A DNA stretch of 64,000 nucleotides from Vibrio penaeicida (GCF_019977755.1 NZ_AP025144.1:2790001-2854000), one strand, 5' to 3'. Positions 1-7,972 are shown, counted from the stretch's first letter. The notes: generated from the letters alone by a model not told the origin. Numbers and translations are program-made.

Positions 1-11
1 CACCACCACTA

Positions 12-42
12 AGATTGTCCTGTAACTTAAAGGAGACAATCT
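12..42 (+). promoter_or_regulatory. Inverted repeat enclosing the ribosome binding site of the first gene
   Basis: An 8-bp perfect inverted repeat, AGATTGTC (12-19) and GACAATCT (35-42), flanks the Shine-Dalgarno AAAGGAG (29-35). The 3' arm directly touches the ATG at 43. In RNA the hairpin would place the ribosome site in the loop, which could tune translation. This is inferred from sequence symmetry only. Confidence 0.4.
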
Positions 43-777
43 ATGAACGTGCATTTTATCATCCACGAATATTTTGAAAGTGAAGGCTACTTCGGAACGT
101 GGGCCAAAGACAACCAATTTACCACCCATTATTCCAAGCTTTACCTTGGCGACGCGCTGCCCGCGAACAGTGACGCGTTCGACTTATTAGTGGTGCTTGG
201 CGGCCCTCAAAAACCCGAAACCACAACTCAAGAATGCGCCCATTTTGATGCCAACAAAGAGCGTTCGCTTATCCTGCACACCATTGAATCGGGCAAGCCT
301 GTGGTAGGCGTATGCTTAGGGGCGCAGTTGATTGGCGAAGCGTTAGGAGCAAAACATAAAACCAGCCCAGAACCCGAAATCGGCAGTTTTCCTATTCAAC
401 TCACCCCTGAAGGCATTAAAGACCCATTATTGACTGGCTTTAGCCTAGAAGAACAGGTCGGGCACTGGCATGGCGATATGCCGGGGCTTACCACCAATGC
501 AAAAGTGCTTGCTGCGAGCCAAGGTTGCCCAAGGCAAATTGTTCGCTATGGCGATTTGGTGTATGGGTTTCAATGCCATCTGGAATTTGTGCCGGAGCAA
601 TTCGATGCGCTGATTGAAAACAGCCAACAAGATCTGACTACGTTGAAAGGCAAGCCGTTTGTGCAATCCCCAAGCGAGATCAAAGCTATGCCCACTCAAC
701 ATATGAATGCCTTACTCGGGCAGTTCTTAGATGGGCTTGTCGCCATGTACCAAGCAAAAAAAGCGCAGCGAGGCTGA
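43..777 (+). CDS. Class I glutamine amidotransferase (GMP synthase-like domain)
   Basis: A 244-residue single-domain class I glutamine amidotransferase. The nucleophile elbow GVCLGAQ places Cys91 as catalytic residue, and GFQCHLEF supplies His179 and Glu181, so the triad is complete. The oxyanion-strand motif LGGPQ is near residue 53. Free-standing members hydrolyse glutamine or act on gamma-glutamyl compounds; there is no synthetase domain attached, so the acceptor is unknown. A strong Shine-Dalgarno supports the ATG at 43. The next gene is convergent. Confidence 0.85.
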   Translation: MNVHFIIHEYFESEGYFGTWAKDNQFTTHYSKLYLGDALPANSDAFDLLVVLGGPQKPETTTQECAHFDANKERSLILHTIESGKPVVGVCLGAQLIGEALGAKHKTSPEPEIGSFPIQLTPEGIKDPLLTGFSLEEQVGHWHGDMPGLTTNAKVLAASQGCPRQIVRYGDLVYGFQCHLEFVPEQFDALIENSQQDLTTLKGKPFVQSPSEIKAMPTQHMNALLGQFLDGLVAMYQAKKAQRG

Positions 778-848
778 TCCCTCATTAAGCCCATAACAGT
801 AATCCCCTGACACCACAGCAGTGCGAGGCGCCCGCACTTCTGATGATC

Positions 849-1538
849 TTACTTTTGTGCTCCGTAAAGCCGATAGCTCCAGTCTTCGAGTTTTCCGGTT
901 GATAAACGGCGTTCCACCAGCTTTCTCCATGAATCCACCAAAGGAGCATTCAGCAACAACTTAAGCTTTTCCTGCTCCAGACAACCAGTAAAAATCAAGC
1001 CCGTGACTCTGGATATCGGCCATTCTGGGAAAGGTCGCTCACATAAATAGATGTCGTCCCCCGCGCCAATATTGCCCTCGCGCAGGATTCGAAAATACCA
1101 CCCTGTCCATAACGTTTCCTGAAGCAGAAGAGACATATCAGGGCGACCGAAACGGATATTGAGTTTCCAGCAAGGCATTCTTCCCTGAGAAACCTGAACT
1201 AAGCATTCACCAATTTGGTAGTTGTCGCCTAAGCAGATGGTGTCTTCATCCAGCCCTTTTGTACTTAAGTTTTCTCCAAATGCCCCAATTTGATGGAACC
1301 TAGGCGCATCACCGAGTTTGGCTATCCAGCGTTCGTAATGTTCGCTGGCATAGGCGTGAAGCGCTTTCTCCACACCGCCGTGATAGCGTTTGTCGGCTTG
1401 TTCATCGCCAACTAACCCCAGAAGATTCACCCAATGGCGAGTATCCACAGGGTGTTTGTCTATGCCGCTGGTAACACCCTCTGTTATTGAACTGACCTTA
1501 CCCGTCAGCAGCGATGTGACCGTTCCTACTTTGCGCAT
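849..1538 (-). CDS. MOSC domain protein, YiiM-like
   Basis: MOSC (molybdenum cofactor sulfurase C-terminal) domain protein resembling E. coli YiiM, which reduces N-hydroxylated compounds using Mo cofactor. Visible features are HGGVEKALHAY, FGENLSTKGL and VSQGRMPCWKLN; the Cys in the last motif is the expected Mo ligand. A longer frame opens at 1553, but the ATG at 1538 sits behind a GGAGG Shine-Dalgarno, giving 229 residues, close to YiiM (224). It lies 37 bases after the 80-residue gene on the same strand and is probably cotranscribed with it. Confidence 0.85.
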   Translation of the reverse strand: MRKVGTVTSLLTGKVSSITEGVTSGIDKHPVDTRHWVNLLGLVGDEQADKRYHGGVEKALHAYASEHYERWIAKLGDAPRFHQIGAFGENLSTKGLDEDTICLGDNYQIGECLVQVSQGRMPCWKLNIRFGRPDMSLLLQETLWTGWYFRILREGNIGAGDDIYLCERPFPEWPISRVTGLIFTGCLEQEKLKLLLNAPLVDSWRKLVERRLSTGKLEDWSYRLYGAQK

Positions 1539-1575
1539 GCCCCTTCCCTCCATCCATTCACTGGCGAATACGAAA

Positions 1576-1818
1576 TTACATTGAACCTAACGGCTGATAT
1601 ACCGGATTGATCGCAAGCACCTCAATGCGCGAATTCGCGCTTTTTAAGATTCTTTCTTCACTGTCGGATACGAATACCTGTCGCTCAAACCCGGCTGTCA
1701 CGGGGAACGCTTCCAGTGCAATTTCGAGCTTTTCCTTACAGGCTGCCTGGCTTAACGCTTCGATGTGAATGGAAAAAAGCGCCGTGTTGTTTTGGGAAAT
1801 GTCCACGCGATATCTCAT
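1576..1818 (-). CDS. Small conserved-looking protein of unknown function
   Basis: An 80-residue protein not recognised. It starts with an ATG preceded by a good AGGAG Shine-Dalgarno and reads as a compact alpha/beta domain (MRYRVDISQNN..., then a helix rich in Ala/Lys/Glu), with no signal peptide, membrane segment or Cys motif. It is followed on the same strand by the MOSC gene, suggesting a two-gene operon; a link to Mo-enzyme function is only guilt by association. Confidence 0.6.
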   Translation of the reverse strand: MRYRVDISQNNTALFSIHIEALSQAACKEKLEIALEAFPVTAGFERQVFVSDSEERILKSANSRIEVLAINPVYQPLGSM

Positions 1819-2016
1819 TGCTTCTCCTGCTTCTTACCAAAAAGCTGTGTTCTCAAATGGTTGAGCTTACGGTTGAGAATTCTCTTAGTATGTTATTGTC
1901 CAATATTTAATATTAGGATATGTTATTCACTAATAGTGTACAACTAACGATTTTAAGAAACGCGTGAACATTTTTTAGCGAATAAGAAACACCAGAAGTT
2001 GTGAGGTAGAGGTGAG
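1819..2016 (+). promoter_or_regulatory. Divergent promoter region with a palindrome upstream of the serC-like gene
   Basis: About 200 AT-rich bases separate the minus-strand 80-residue gene from the plus-strand aminotransferase. It contains the palindrome CACTAATAGTG (1928-1938), a candidate operator, possibly for the nearby IclR-type regulator. Exact promoters were not assigned. Confidence 0.3.
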
Positions 2017-3159
2017 ATGGGAAAGGTATACAGTTTCTCGGCGGGACCGGCGATGCTGCCTAGCGAAGTGCTCTTAAAGGCGCAAAGCGAATTACTGAAC
2101 TGGCAACAAACGGGTATGTCTGTAATGGAGTTCAGCCACCAAAGTGATGAGTTCGCCATTATCAGGGAAGAAACCGAAGCAAGGCTGCGGGCATTAATGT
2201 CGATTCCCGACGACTACCATGTGCTGTTTTCTCACGGTGGTGGCAGTGGCCAGTTCTCGGCGGTGCCGTTGAATTTGATCGACCAGCGAGAAGCAATGAG
2301 CCGACAACGCGCCGACTTTCTGGTATACGGGCATTGGGCAAGCGGTGCTTACGAAGAGGCGAAAAAGTTTTGTCTGCCTCGTAAGCTGAATATCGCCTGT
2401 ACCCGCGAAGGATTGCGCGCCATTTCACCAGAGCAAGACTGGCACATCGACCCGAGCGCCCAGTTTGTCTTTGTTTGCCCGAATGAAACCGTCAATGGTA
2501 TCGAATATCACGCACTGCCTGAAACGATCGTGCCTATCGTGGCGGATATGTCGTCTTCGATTCTCTCGCGCCCTATCGATGTTTCCCGTTACGGTTTAAT
2601 CTATGCTGGTACTCAGAAGAACATTGGCCCTTCTGGGTTGGCGATCACTATTGTCAGAAAGGATTTAATCCGAGCGGATCGCCACAACATTCCTAAAATT
2701 CTGGATTATCGCCGTCAGGTAGAGCAGCTTTCGATGGCAAATACGCCGCCTACGTTTGCGTGGTATTTATGTGGAGAAGTACTGAAGTGGGTGGAACAAC
2801 AAGGTGGCGTGTCAGCACTTTTCTTACGAAATCAGGAAAAAGCCAGCGCCTTATACCGATGTATTGATGAATCCGACTTGTACATCAATGACATTCACCC
2901 AGATTACCGCTCAATCATGAACGTGACGTTTCGGATTACCTGCCCCAAAACGGAACAACGGTTTTTAGATCGCGCTCATCAGGCAGGACTGAAAGGATTG
3001 AAGGGGCATAAAGTGACCGGAGGCATTCGCGCCTCCATCTATAACGCGATGCCTTATGAAGGTGTGGAGGCGTTAATCCATTTTATGAAAGCCTTCGAAA
3101 TAGAGCATTCGCAGCGTTTGCACTCCGCCGTTAGTTCGGTAAATAGCCCAACTGCTTAG
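2017..3159 (+). CDS. SerC-like phosphoserine aminotransferase paralogue
   Basis: Class V PLP aminotransferase of the SerC family: FSAGPAMLP near the N-terminus, VADMSSSILSRP with PLP-binding Asp177, AGTQKNIGPSGL with Schiff-base Lys201, and GGIRASIYNAMP with the alpha-carboxylate Arg338. SerC makes 3-phosphoserine from 3-phosphohydroxypyruvate and glutamate. Compared with E. coli SerC, however, the side-chain-binding pair His41-Arg42 is His41-Gln42 here, and His328-Arg329 is His331-Lys332, so the true substrate may differ. It is also longer (380 versus about 362 residues). Its 3' end overlaps the convergent IclR gene by 29 bases. The family is certain; phosphoserine specificity is doubtful. 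Confidence 0.85.
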   Translation: MGKVYSFSAGPAMLPSEVLLKAQSELLNWQQTGMSVMEFSHQSDEFAIIREETEARLRALMSIPDDYHVLFSHGGGSGQFSAVPLNLIDQREAMSRQRADFLVYGHWASGAYEEAKKFCLPRKLNIACTREGLRAISPEQDWHIDPSAQFVFVCPNETVNGIEYHALPETIVPIVADMSSSILSRPIDVSRYGLIYAGTQKNIGPSGLAITIVRKDLIRADRHNIPKILDYRRQVEQLSMANTPPTFAWYLCGEVLKWVEQQGGVSALFLRNQEKASALYRCIDESDLYINDIHPDYRSIMNVTFRITCPKTEQRFLDRAHQAGLKGLKGHKVTGGIRASIYNAMPYEGVEALIHFMKAFEIEHSQRLHSAVSSVNSPTA

Positions 3160-3886
3160 AGATGTCTCGCGCTGCATTGCTGATCAAATCTAGGCTGCTT
3201 TGTTCTACGGTTTCAGAGCTGTCAAAACCGATAAGGATTAGGCTGGCTGCAATTTGCCCGACGGCGTCAAAAATAGGAGCCGCCGCCGCTTTGGCACCGG
3301 GGATCACAGGGTTTACCTCTTCTCGAACCGAGACAAAATCGGCTTTAATCTGCTCGCAGCTTTCGGTAAAAGCTTGCCAATGCTGTGAATTGTCGCCCAG
3401 CTCTTTCTTAGCGAGAACTTCATACGCCGATGTCGGCAGGTTAGCCGCGAAACATCGCCCTACCGCGCTGCTAGTGACAGGGGCGTAAAAGCCGATTTTG
3501 AAATTCACCGACACAGGTGAAGGGTGGTCGAAAAAACGAACAATCATTGGGCCGTGGGGTGTCCAAACCGCCAGTGCCGCCGCTTGCTGGCTGCTTTGCC
3601 TTAATGCATGAAGAAACGGTTCACAGGTTTGAATGATGTCGGTTCTGCCAAGGATTTTTGCGCCCAGTTCCAGCAACTTAGAGCCATGAAGGTAATTCCC
3701 TGCATCGTCTTGCACCACTACGCCAACTCTTAGCAAGCTCGCCAGATATTTGTGCAGCTTGCTTTTCGACATGTCCAGTTGCGCTGCGGCATCGCTCAGC
3801 GAAATGGCGTGTTTTTGATCGGCAAAAAAATCAATGATGTCGAACGCTTGCTCAACGGACTGAATGCCTTGGTTTTTCTTTTCCAT
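3131..3886 (-). CDS. IclR-family transcriptional regulator
   Basis: A 251-residue IclR-type regulator. The N-terminal winged helix (about residues 8-60; SLSDAAAQLDMSKSKLHKYLASL) is followed by the GAF-like effector domain ending in SLDLISNAARDISKQLGY. IclR proteins typically sense a small organic acid and control a neighbouring catabolic gene. It is convergent with the SerC-like gene and overlaps its last 29 bases, so if it regulates that gene it must act in trans on the distant promoter near 1930. Confidence 0.88.
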   Translation of the reverse strand: MEKKNQGIQSVEQAFDIIDFFADQKHAISLSDAAAQLDMSKSKLHKYLASLLRVGVVVQDDAGNYLHGSKLLELGAKILGRTDIIQTCEPFLHALRQSSQQAAALAVWTPHGPMIVRFFDHPSPVSVNFKIGFYAPVTSSAVGRCFAANLPTSAYEVLAKKELGDNSQHWQAFTESCEQIKADFVSVREEVNPVIPGAKAAAAPIFDAVGQIAASLILIGFDSSETVEQSSLDLISNAARDISKQLGYLPN

Positions 3887-4209
3887 AGTGTGTCTTCTGG
3901 GCGTACTCGAAAAAATCGATTAGCGCGGGATCTGGTCGCGACTGAATGTTGCTTATACTACCGCGAGATACTCAATTGTACAGAGATGAACAAGCGAACA
4001 TGGGCTCGGAAAAGGCATTAAAAAAGGCGAGTTAGATAGATGTATTTCATTGTTATGATTGAGTCAGTCGAAGTGTATGCGACGTATCACATACTAAATT
4101 GGGTGATAAATGTCCGAGAATACTTTGCGAGCGTGAATGATGATTTAGCTATCGATATTTTTGATGCATTGATATTTTTTGACCTTTCATAACATAGAGT
4201 CAGTAGCAT
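3887..4209. other. Intergenic stretch, no gene recognised
   Basis: About 320 AT-rich bases between the IclR regulator and the small membrane protein. It must contain the regulator's own promoter. Only short unsupported reading frames occur and no clear terminator or repeat was seen. It marks the left edge of the accessory stretch. Confidence 0.4.
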
Positions 4210-4215
4210 GTGACA

Positions 4216-4539
4216 ATGTTAAAGAACCCTTCTTCTAGGCTTAAACTTCTTTTCATTACCTTCGCAATGGCATTTATCCTTGGCTTGAAAACTGACTTCG
4301 ATGCGCAATGGATATTGATGTTGGGAGCGTCTGTCTTTGCTTATAGATTGATAAGATCAAATTGCGCAATCAAACGTAAGTTAAGTGGTGTGCTACTGGT
4401 GATTTTTGGGTGTGGCTTGGTTTACACCCTTGATAAAGGCGCAATGCTTTTTAGTGTTTTCATCCTGCTTTGGGTAAGCAATAACAATGATTCTAAAGAT
4501 GAATCAGGAAGCCAAAACAAGTCCCCATTAGAAGATTAG
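4216..4539 (+). CDS. Small hydrophobic membrane protein, unknown
   Basis: About 107 residues with four hydrophobic segments (roughly residues 10-24, 32-46, 56-73 and 76-88) and a charged Asp/Ser/Lys-rich C-terminal tail. No family recognised. The ATG at 4216 is preferred over a GTG at 4210; neither has a clear Shine-Dalgarno. It sits alone in AT-rich DNA next to a toxin-antitoxin pair, consistent with accessory DNA. Confidence 0.5.
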   Translation: MLKNPSSRLKLLFITFAMAFILGLKTDFDAQWILMLGASVFAYRLIRSNCAIKRKLSGVLLVIFGCGLVYTLDKGAMLFSVFILLWVSNNNDSKDESGSQNKSPLED

Positions 4540-4630
4540 TAACCTATTAGACCATATAAATAAAGCCACGCGATTGAGTGGTTGTTGTCATACTTTTGCA
4601 CTTTGTATTTGCTAAATATCACCGGTAATT

Positions 4631-4688
4631 AACCGTACAAAAACATGTTGACTTCCTTGATATCATGGTTAAGATTCTTTGTACGGTT
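4631..4688 (+). promoter_or_regulatory. Promoter enclosed by an 11-bp inverted repeat, upstream of the toxin-antitoxin pair
   Basis: AACCGTACAAA (4631-4641) and TTTGTACGGTT (4678-4688) are a perfect inverted repeat. Between them lie TTGACT (4649-4654) and TAAGAT with a 16-base spacer, a good sigma70 promoter. The layout suggests a repressor operator around a promoter, plausibly autoregulation by the antitoxin, though the antitoxin start lies about 190 bases downstream. Confidence 0.5.
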
Positions 4689-4753
4689 ATATACCGGACA
4701 TATGTGAGGAATATACTAGATATATACCGAGCCTATGTTAGAGGTATACCTGT
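4688..4753 (+). repeat. Two imperfect 33-base direct repeats in the toxin-antitoxin leader
   Basis: Two adjacent copies begin with TATATACCG at 4688 and 4721 and each continue with a CATATGT/CTATGTT and GAGG core. They immediately follow the inverted repeat and could be extra operator half sites. Confidence 0.4.
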
Positions 4754-4878
4754 GTTAAACACCAACACGATGAAAAACATTTTTATTAATTTTCAATAAG
4801 TTAAGACTTCAACCATTAAGAAGGAATACCCATTGCATTTAATAGCCATAGAGTTTGATAGTGAACGGGGAGGAAATC

Positions 4879-5169
4879 ATGACAGCAATTAAGAAAGAGA
4901 GAGTTGAGTTTCGAATTTCTGAGAATGAGAAATCTTCTTTAGAAACAGCCGCAGAACTATCAAACACAACAGTAAGTAAGTTTGTGTCTGAGTCTGCAGT
5001 AGTAAGAGCTAGAGAGGTTATCGAAGAACATAAGAGACTACAAATTAGGTCAAGTCAGTGGGATGAGGTTATGGATGCTCTACATAATCCAGCCGAACCA
5101 ACAGACTTGATGAGAGAAATTATCGATATGTCTTTGGAGGAAACGTGGCAGGTACAAGTCAAACGTTAG
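4879..5169 (+). CDS. Type II antitoxin, DUF1778 (TacA-like)
   Basis: A 96-residue DUF1778 antitoxin: an N-terminal ribbon-helix-helix (KKERVEFRISENEK, then SLETAAELSNTTVSKFVSESA) for DNA binding, and a C-terminal tail ending PAEPTDLMREIIDMS that would wrap the toxin. The frame extends to a TTG at 4855, but GGGGAGGAAATC directly precedes the ATG at 4879. It overlaps the toxin gene by 25 bases. Known partners of this family are GNAT toxins that acetylate charged tRNA, which matches the next gene. Confidence 0.88.
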   Translation: MTAIKKERVEFRISENEKSSLETAAELSNTTVSKFVSESAVVRAREVIEEHKRLQIRSSQWDEVMDALHNPAEPTDLMREIIDMSLEETWQVQVKR

Positions 5170-5696
5170 AGATGGAGAGGTACGACCCTCAAAATAATTA
5201 TGACTTCTCAAAATTTGATTGTGGAACAGAGAGTTTTAACTCTTTTCTTACAAAACGAATGGACAAGGAGTATGAGCGCAAAATCTGCATTCCTCACCTC
5301 TGTTTTTACAGAGATGAGAGCGATGTGAAAGTTGTAGTGGGTTACTACACACTGGGTAGTAACTCATTTGAAAGGTCTCACCTTTCTGCCAATGAACGTA
5401 AGAAAATGACGTATAGTTCGGTTCCTTGCATCTTATTGAGCAAGATTGCCGTCTGTAAATCAATTCAGGGAACAGGATGCGGAAAGAGACTACTAGGTCA
5501 TGCGATAAGAACAGCCTATGTGTCATCATTAGATGTCGCGGTATACGCCTTGTTCTTGCAGTCACGTGATGACAAATTAGATTTTTACAAGAAAGCGGGT
5601 ATGATTCAATCAAAAGTACAACCAAATATGTTTATATACCCGCTAAAGCAGTACGAAAATGATCTAAAAAGACGTGCAGAAAAAAGACTCAAATAA
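5145..5696 (+). CDS. GNAT-family toxin (TacT/AtaT-like acetyltransferase)
   Basis: A 183-residue GNAT acetyltransferase. The acetyl-CoA pyrophosphate loop is QGTGCGKRLL, preceded by strand ILLSKIAVCKSIQ, and the C-terminal LDFYKKAGM motif is typical of the TacT/AtaT branch, which acetylates aminoacyl-tRNA and blocks translation. The start is a GTG at 5145 behind GGAGG, inside the antitoxin gene, implying translational coupling; an ATG at 5172 is a second option. The acetyl-CoA motif is intact, so the toxin is probably functional. Confidence 0.88.
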   Translation: MAGTSQTLEMERYDPQNNYDFSKFDCGTESFNSFLTKRMDKEYERKICIPHLCFYRDESDVKVVVGYYTLGSNSFERSHLSANERKKMTYSSVPCILLSKIAVCKSIQGTGCGKRLLGHAIRTAYVSSLDVAVYALFLQSRDDKLDFYKKAGMIQSKVQPNMFIYPLKQYENDLKRRAEKRLK

Positions 5697-5701
5697 AAAA
5701 A

Positions 5702-5893
5702 TTAACACGTTTTAAAAACTCTTATGAATTCAAACAATAAAGCCGCCTTTATGTGCGGATTTGTTGCTAATTGGCTAAAGCTATCTTCAAAATAATCATT
5801 AATGTTCATTAAAATTTCATGTCCTTGAATCACTCCATACACTTCATAACAGGTATGTATTCCAGCGCTGCATCCATCATTACTTTCTTGCAC
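5702..5893 (-). CDS. Possible 63-residue protein, unknown
   Basis: A short GTG-started frame encoding a mildly acidic peptide (QESNDGCSAGIHTCYEVYG...). No family recognised. It lies 43 bases downstream of the broken gene on the same strand and could be the second gene of a decayed unit. A CCGC/GCGG hairpin at about 5743-5758 inside it could instead be the terminator of the toxin gene, which weakens the call. Confidence 0.3.
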   Translation of the reverse strand: MQESNDGCSAGIHTCYEVYGVIQGHEILMNINDYFEDSFSQLATNPHIKAALLFEFIRVFKTC

Positions 5894-5936
5894 TGCCTGT
5901 AAGCCTCTTTCTGTCTGTGTGTTTAAATTGAGCGTT

Positions 5937-6245
5937 TCATGTAGTTACGCTTGCTGACCACGTAGCACGTATTACAATGCCACCATGTTCGATAGATTCA
6001 TAAGGCTCTAAGGTATGTGGCAAACGCGCAAATAAGTCAGGTTCGTTAAGAACGCGCATCCAAAAAACGTCCCCACGCTTTACGCCCAATCTCGTCACGC
6101 AGTTTCAAAACTTACCTATCTTTATGAATCCCACAGAACGCCAATAAATTGAATTGTCAGGTATGTAAATGTGGAGCTTAAAACAAGTCTTTGCCTTAGT
6201 GATAAACCGTCGTCCAGTGTTGGTGTCGTAGTTAGATTTACTCAT
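5937..6245 (-). pseudogene. Small gene interrupted by an in-frame TGA
   Basis: From ATG at 6245 the frame runs MSKSNYDTNTGRRFITKAK... for 46 codons to a TGA at 6105-6107, then continues in the same frame for 55 more codons (RLGVKRGDVFWMRVLNEPD..., EPYESIEHGGIVIRA) to a TGA at 5937. Both halves read like one compact basic protein of about 102 residues. The family is not recognised. The simplest view is a nonsense-mutated accessory gene; two independent fragments is the alternative. Confidence 0.5.
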
Positions 6246-6377
6246 TCAGGTAATTCCTATACTTGTCCTTAAACTCTAAAAGCTTGGATTGCTTAACAGG
6301 AGTAGGAGTTTGTATTATTGAAAACAAGCCTTTGCGGTTTCTACCTTGCCATCTCTAATTATTACGTCAACAAAATG

Positions 6378-6399
6378 AAGCCTCACAATAGCGAGGCTT
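6378..6399 (-). terminator. Terminator of the Nudix-deacetylase operon
   Basis: AAGCCTC (6378-6384) pairs with GAGGCTT (6393-6399). Read on the minus strand the hairpin follows the Nudix stop by about 35 bases and is followed by CATTTTGTT, a partial T tract. Confidence 0.6.
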
Positions 6400-6433
6400 T
6401 GGTCTTTCAAATATCGATTTCTTGGGGTTTTAT

Positions 6434-6922
6434 TTACGCCTCAAGCCAGTTCTTGGATTCGTTTTCCCCTTGAACATAGCTGCCAAGGTGAGTGCTGAAG
6501 CGTTTGTTGAGTGCGTCTTCTATCAGTGAGCTTTTTAATTCCGCTGGGTAAACTCTCAGGTTTTTTATGGTATCCAGCCTTACCCACTCGACATCTTGAA
6601 TGTAATCCTGATCGTTAAGACCTATCAGGTTTTCCTTGCTTGGCTCTCCCTCATAACTCTCTATCAAGTAAAAAAACTCGGCGTGATATCGCAATGGGTG
6701 CTGCTCTTGAAACTCTCGCACACATATCAAATCGCCCACTTTCACTCGTAAGTTGGTCTCTTCTCGAAACTCTCTGCGCAACGCGTCTTTGGTGGTGGAA
6801 TCTTCATTTTCCATTCCTCCACCGGGTGGGATCCAATACACCCCAGTGTGGTCTTTCACTCTCACCAAGAGAATTTTTTCATCCTCGATGAGAATACCTG
6901 CAGCTCGGATTCTGTGTTCCAT
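6434..6922 (-). CDS. Nudix hydrolase
   Basis: A 162-residue Nudix hydrolase. The box reads GGGMENED...ALRREFREETN: the catalytic REFREE core is intact, while the first conserved Glu is Ser and the last conserved Gly is Asn. Nudix enzymes cleave nucleoside diphosphates linked to another group (for example ADP-ribose or oxidised nucleotides). Its ATG (6922) overlaps the stop of the upstream deacetylase gene in a TGATG arrangement, so the two are translationally coupled; a TTG one codon earlier is unlikely to be used. Confidence 0.85.
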   Translation of the reverse strand: MEHRIRAAGILIEDEKILLVRVKDHTGVYWIPPGGGMENEDSTTKDALRREFREETNLRVKVGDLICVREFQEQHPLRYHAEFFYLIESYEGEPSKENLIGLNDQDYIQDVEWVRLDTIKNLRVYPAELKSSLIEDALNKRFSTHLGSYVQGENESKNWLEA

Positions 6923-7848
6923 CAATCATCCTTAAACACGTTAATGGCAGCTTGAATTAGCTGCCTGTGAATAGGTACCAAGTCCTGATGCTCGGTTCGG
7001 TAACCGCCGCCCACTACGGAGGCAATGGGAATACCGGCATTTTTTGCTATTGAAAACATATAGTGATCACGTTGATAAATGCCTTCTGTGCTCACCAATA
7101 AATAGCCTAGTTCATCATCGGTATGAATATCCACGCCTGCGTCATAAATGATCAAATCCGGCTGATGAATATTGATCGCCATCTCAACCACTTGCTTAAA
7201 ACTTGAAAGAAATTCCTCGTCTCCGATTTCACGGGCAAGTGGTACATCCATATCCGATGTTGGCTTTCTGGCTGGGAAATTTTTATCACAGTGGAACGAC
7301 AAAGTAATGATATCGCTTCTATCTTCACATAGGGTTGCGGTGCCATCACCGTGGTGAACGTCGGCATCAATAATCAAAACTTTATCAATGTGTTCGTGGC
7401 TCAGTGCTTCATGCGCAGCCAAAACCAAATCGTTGATAAGGCAAAAGCCACTGCCAAAATCTTTGTGCGCGTGATGGTATCCACCACTCAAATGCAGCGC
7501 GATACCGTGTTCAATCGCTTGCTTTGCCGTTTCTACCGTGCCCCCTGCGGAGGTTAGAGTTCGGGTGATCAGTTGTTCACTCCACGGAAACCCAATTCGT
7601 CGCATTTTTGCTGCGGGCATTTCGCCAGAAAACAGCAGCTGAATGTACGTTTCATCATGCACCGCCGCCACTTGGTCTGCGTTAAGCGCGCGTGGCTCCA
7701 CAAACGCTAATGTCTCACGCCACTGCGCATCGTGTTCCAATGTTTGAACTACGTTTTTGTACAACCTGCGGTATTTGGTGATCGGGTATCGATGTTTCGG
7801 TGGAAGAGAGAGCTCTGAATAGATCGGGTGATAAATAACCGGAATCAT
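6922..7848 (-). CDS. Histone deacetylase superfamily amidohydrolase
   Basis: A 308-residue zinc deacetylase of the arginase/HDAC fold. The catalytic His pair is in GGYHHAHKDFGSGFC (His125, His126); zinc ligands are Asp163 and His165 in DADVHHGDGT and Asp240 in DAGVDIHTDD; GGGY supplies the catalytic Tyr near residue 288. Bacterial members deacetylate acetylpolyamines, acetylated proteins or acetoin-related substrates; which applies here cannot be read. It is first in a two-gene operon with the Nudix enzyme. No strong Shine-Dalgarno precedes the ATG. Confidence 0.88.
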   Translation of the reverse strand: MIPVIYHPIYSELSLPPKHRYPITKYRRLYKNVVQTLEHDAQWRETLAFVEPRALNADQVAAVHDETYIQLLFSGEMPAAKMRRIGFPWSEQLITRTLTSAGGTVETAKQAIEHGIALHLSGGYHHAHKDFGSGFCLINDLVLAAHEALSHEHIDKVLIIDADVHHGDGTATLCEDRSDIITLSFHCDKNFPARKPTSDMDVPLAREIGDEEFLSSFKQVVEMAINIHQPDLIIYDAGVDIHTDDELGYLLVSTEGIYQRDHYMFSIAKNAGIPIASVVGGGYRTEHQDLVPIHRQLIQAAINVFKDD

Positions 7849-7953
7849 TAATAAATCGTTGTGAAGATGTTTGGAAGAAGTATATACCTTAGCCCACTCT
7901 AGTTACTAGGTTCTGTGGACGCAAAACTTACGGTATACGCCTCTCCCTTTAGG

Positions 7954-7972
7954 GATAATAATTCTCATTTAC
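7954..7972 (+). promoter_or_regulatory. Candidate Fur box
   Basis: The 19 bases from 7954, beginning GATAATAATTCTCATT, match the classical Fur consensus at about 14 of 19 positions. They lie about 50 bases before the tiny membrane peptide and about 190 bases before the SDR gene, and about 105 bases upstream of the divergent deacetylase. Confidence 0.45.

Noticed and set aside
4216..6430. Possible integron cassette array around the toxin-antitoxin genes
   Set aside because: DUF1778-GNAT pairs in vibrios often sit in superintegrons, but no VCR/attC-like imperfect palindromes with conserved ends were seen.
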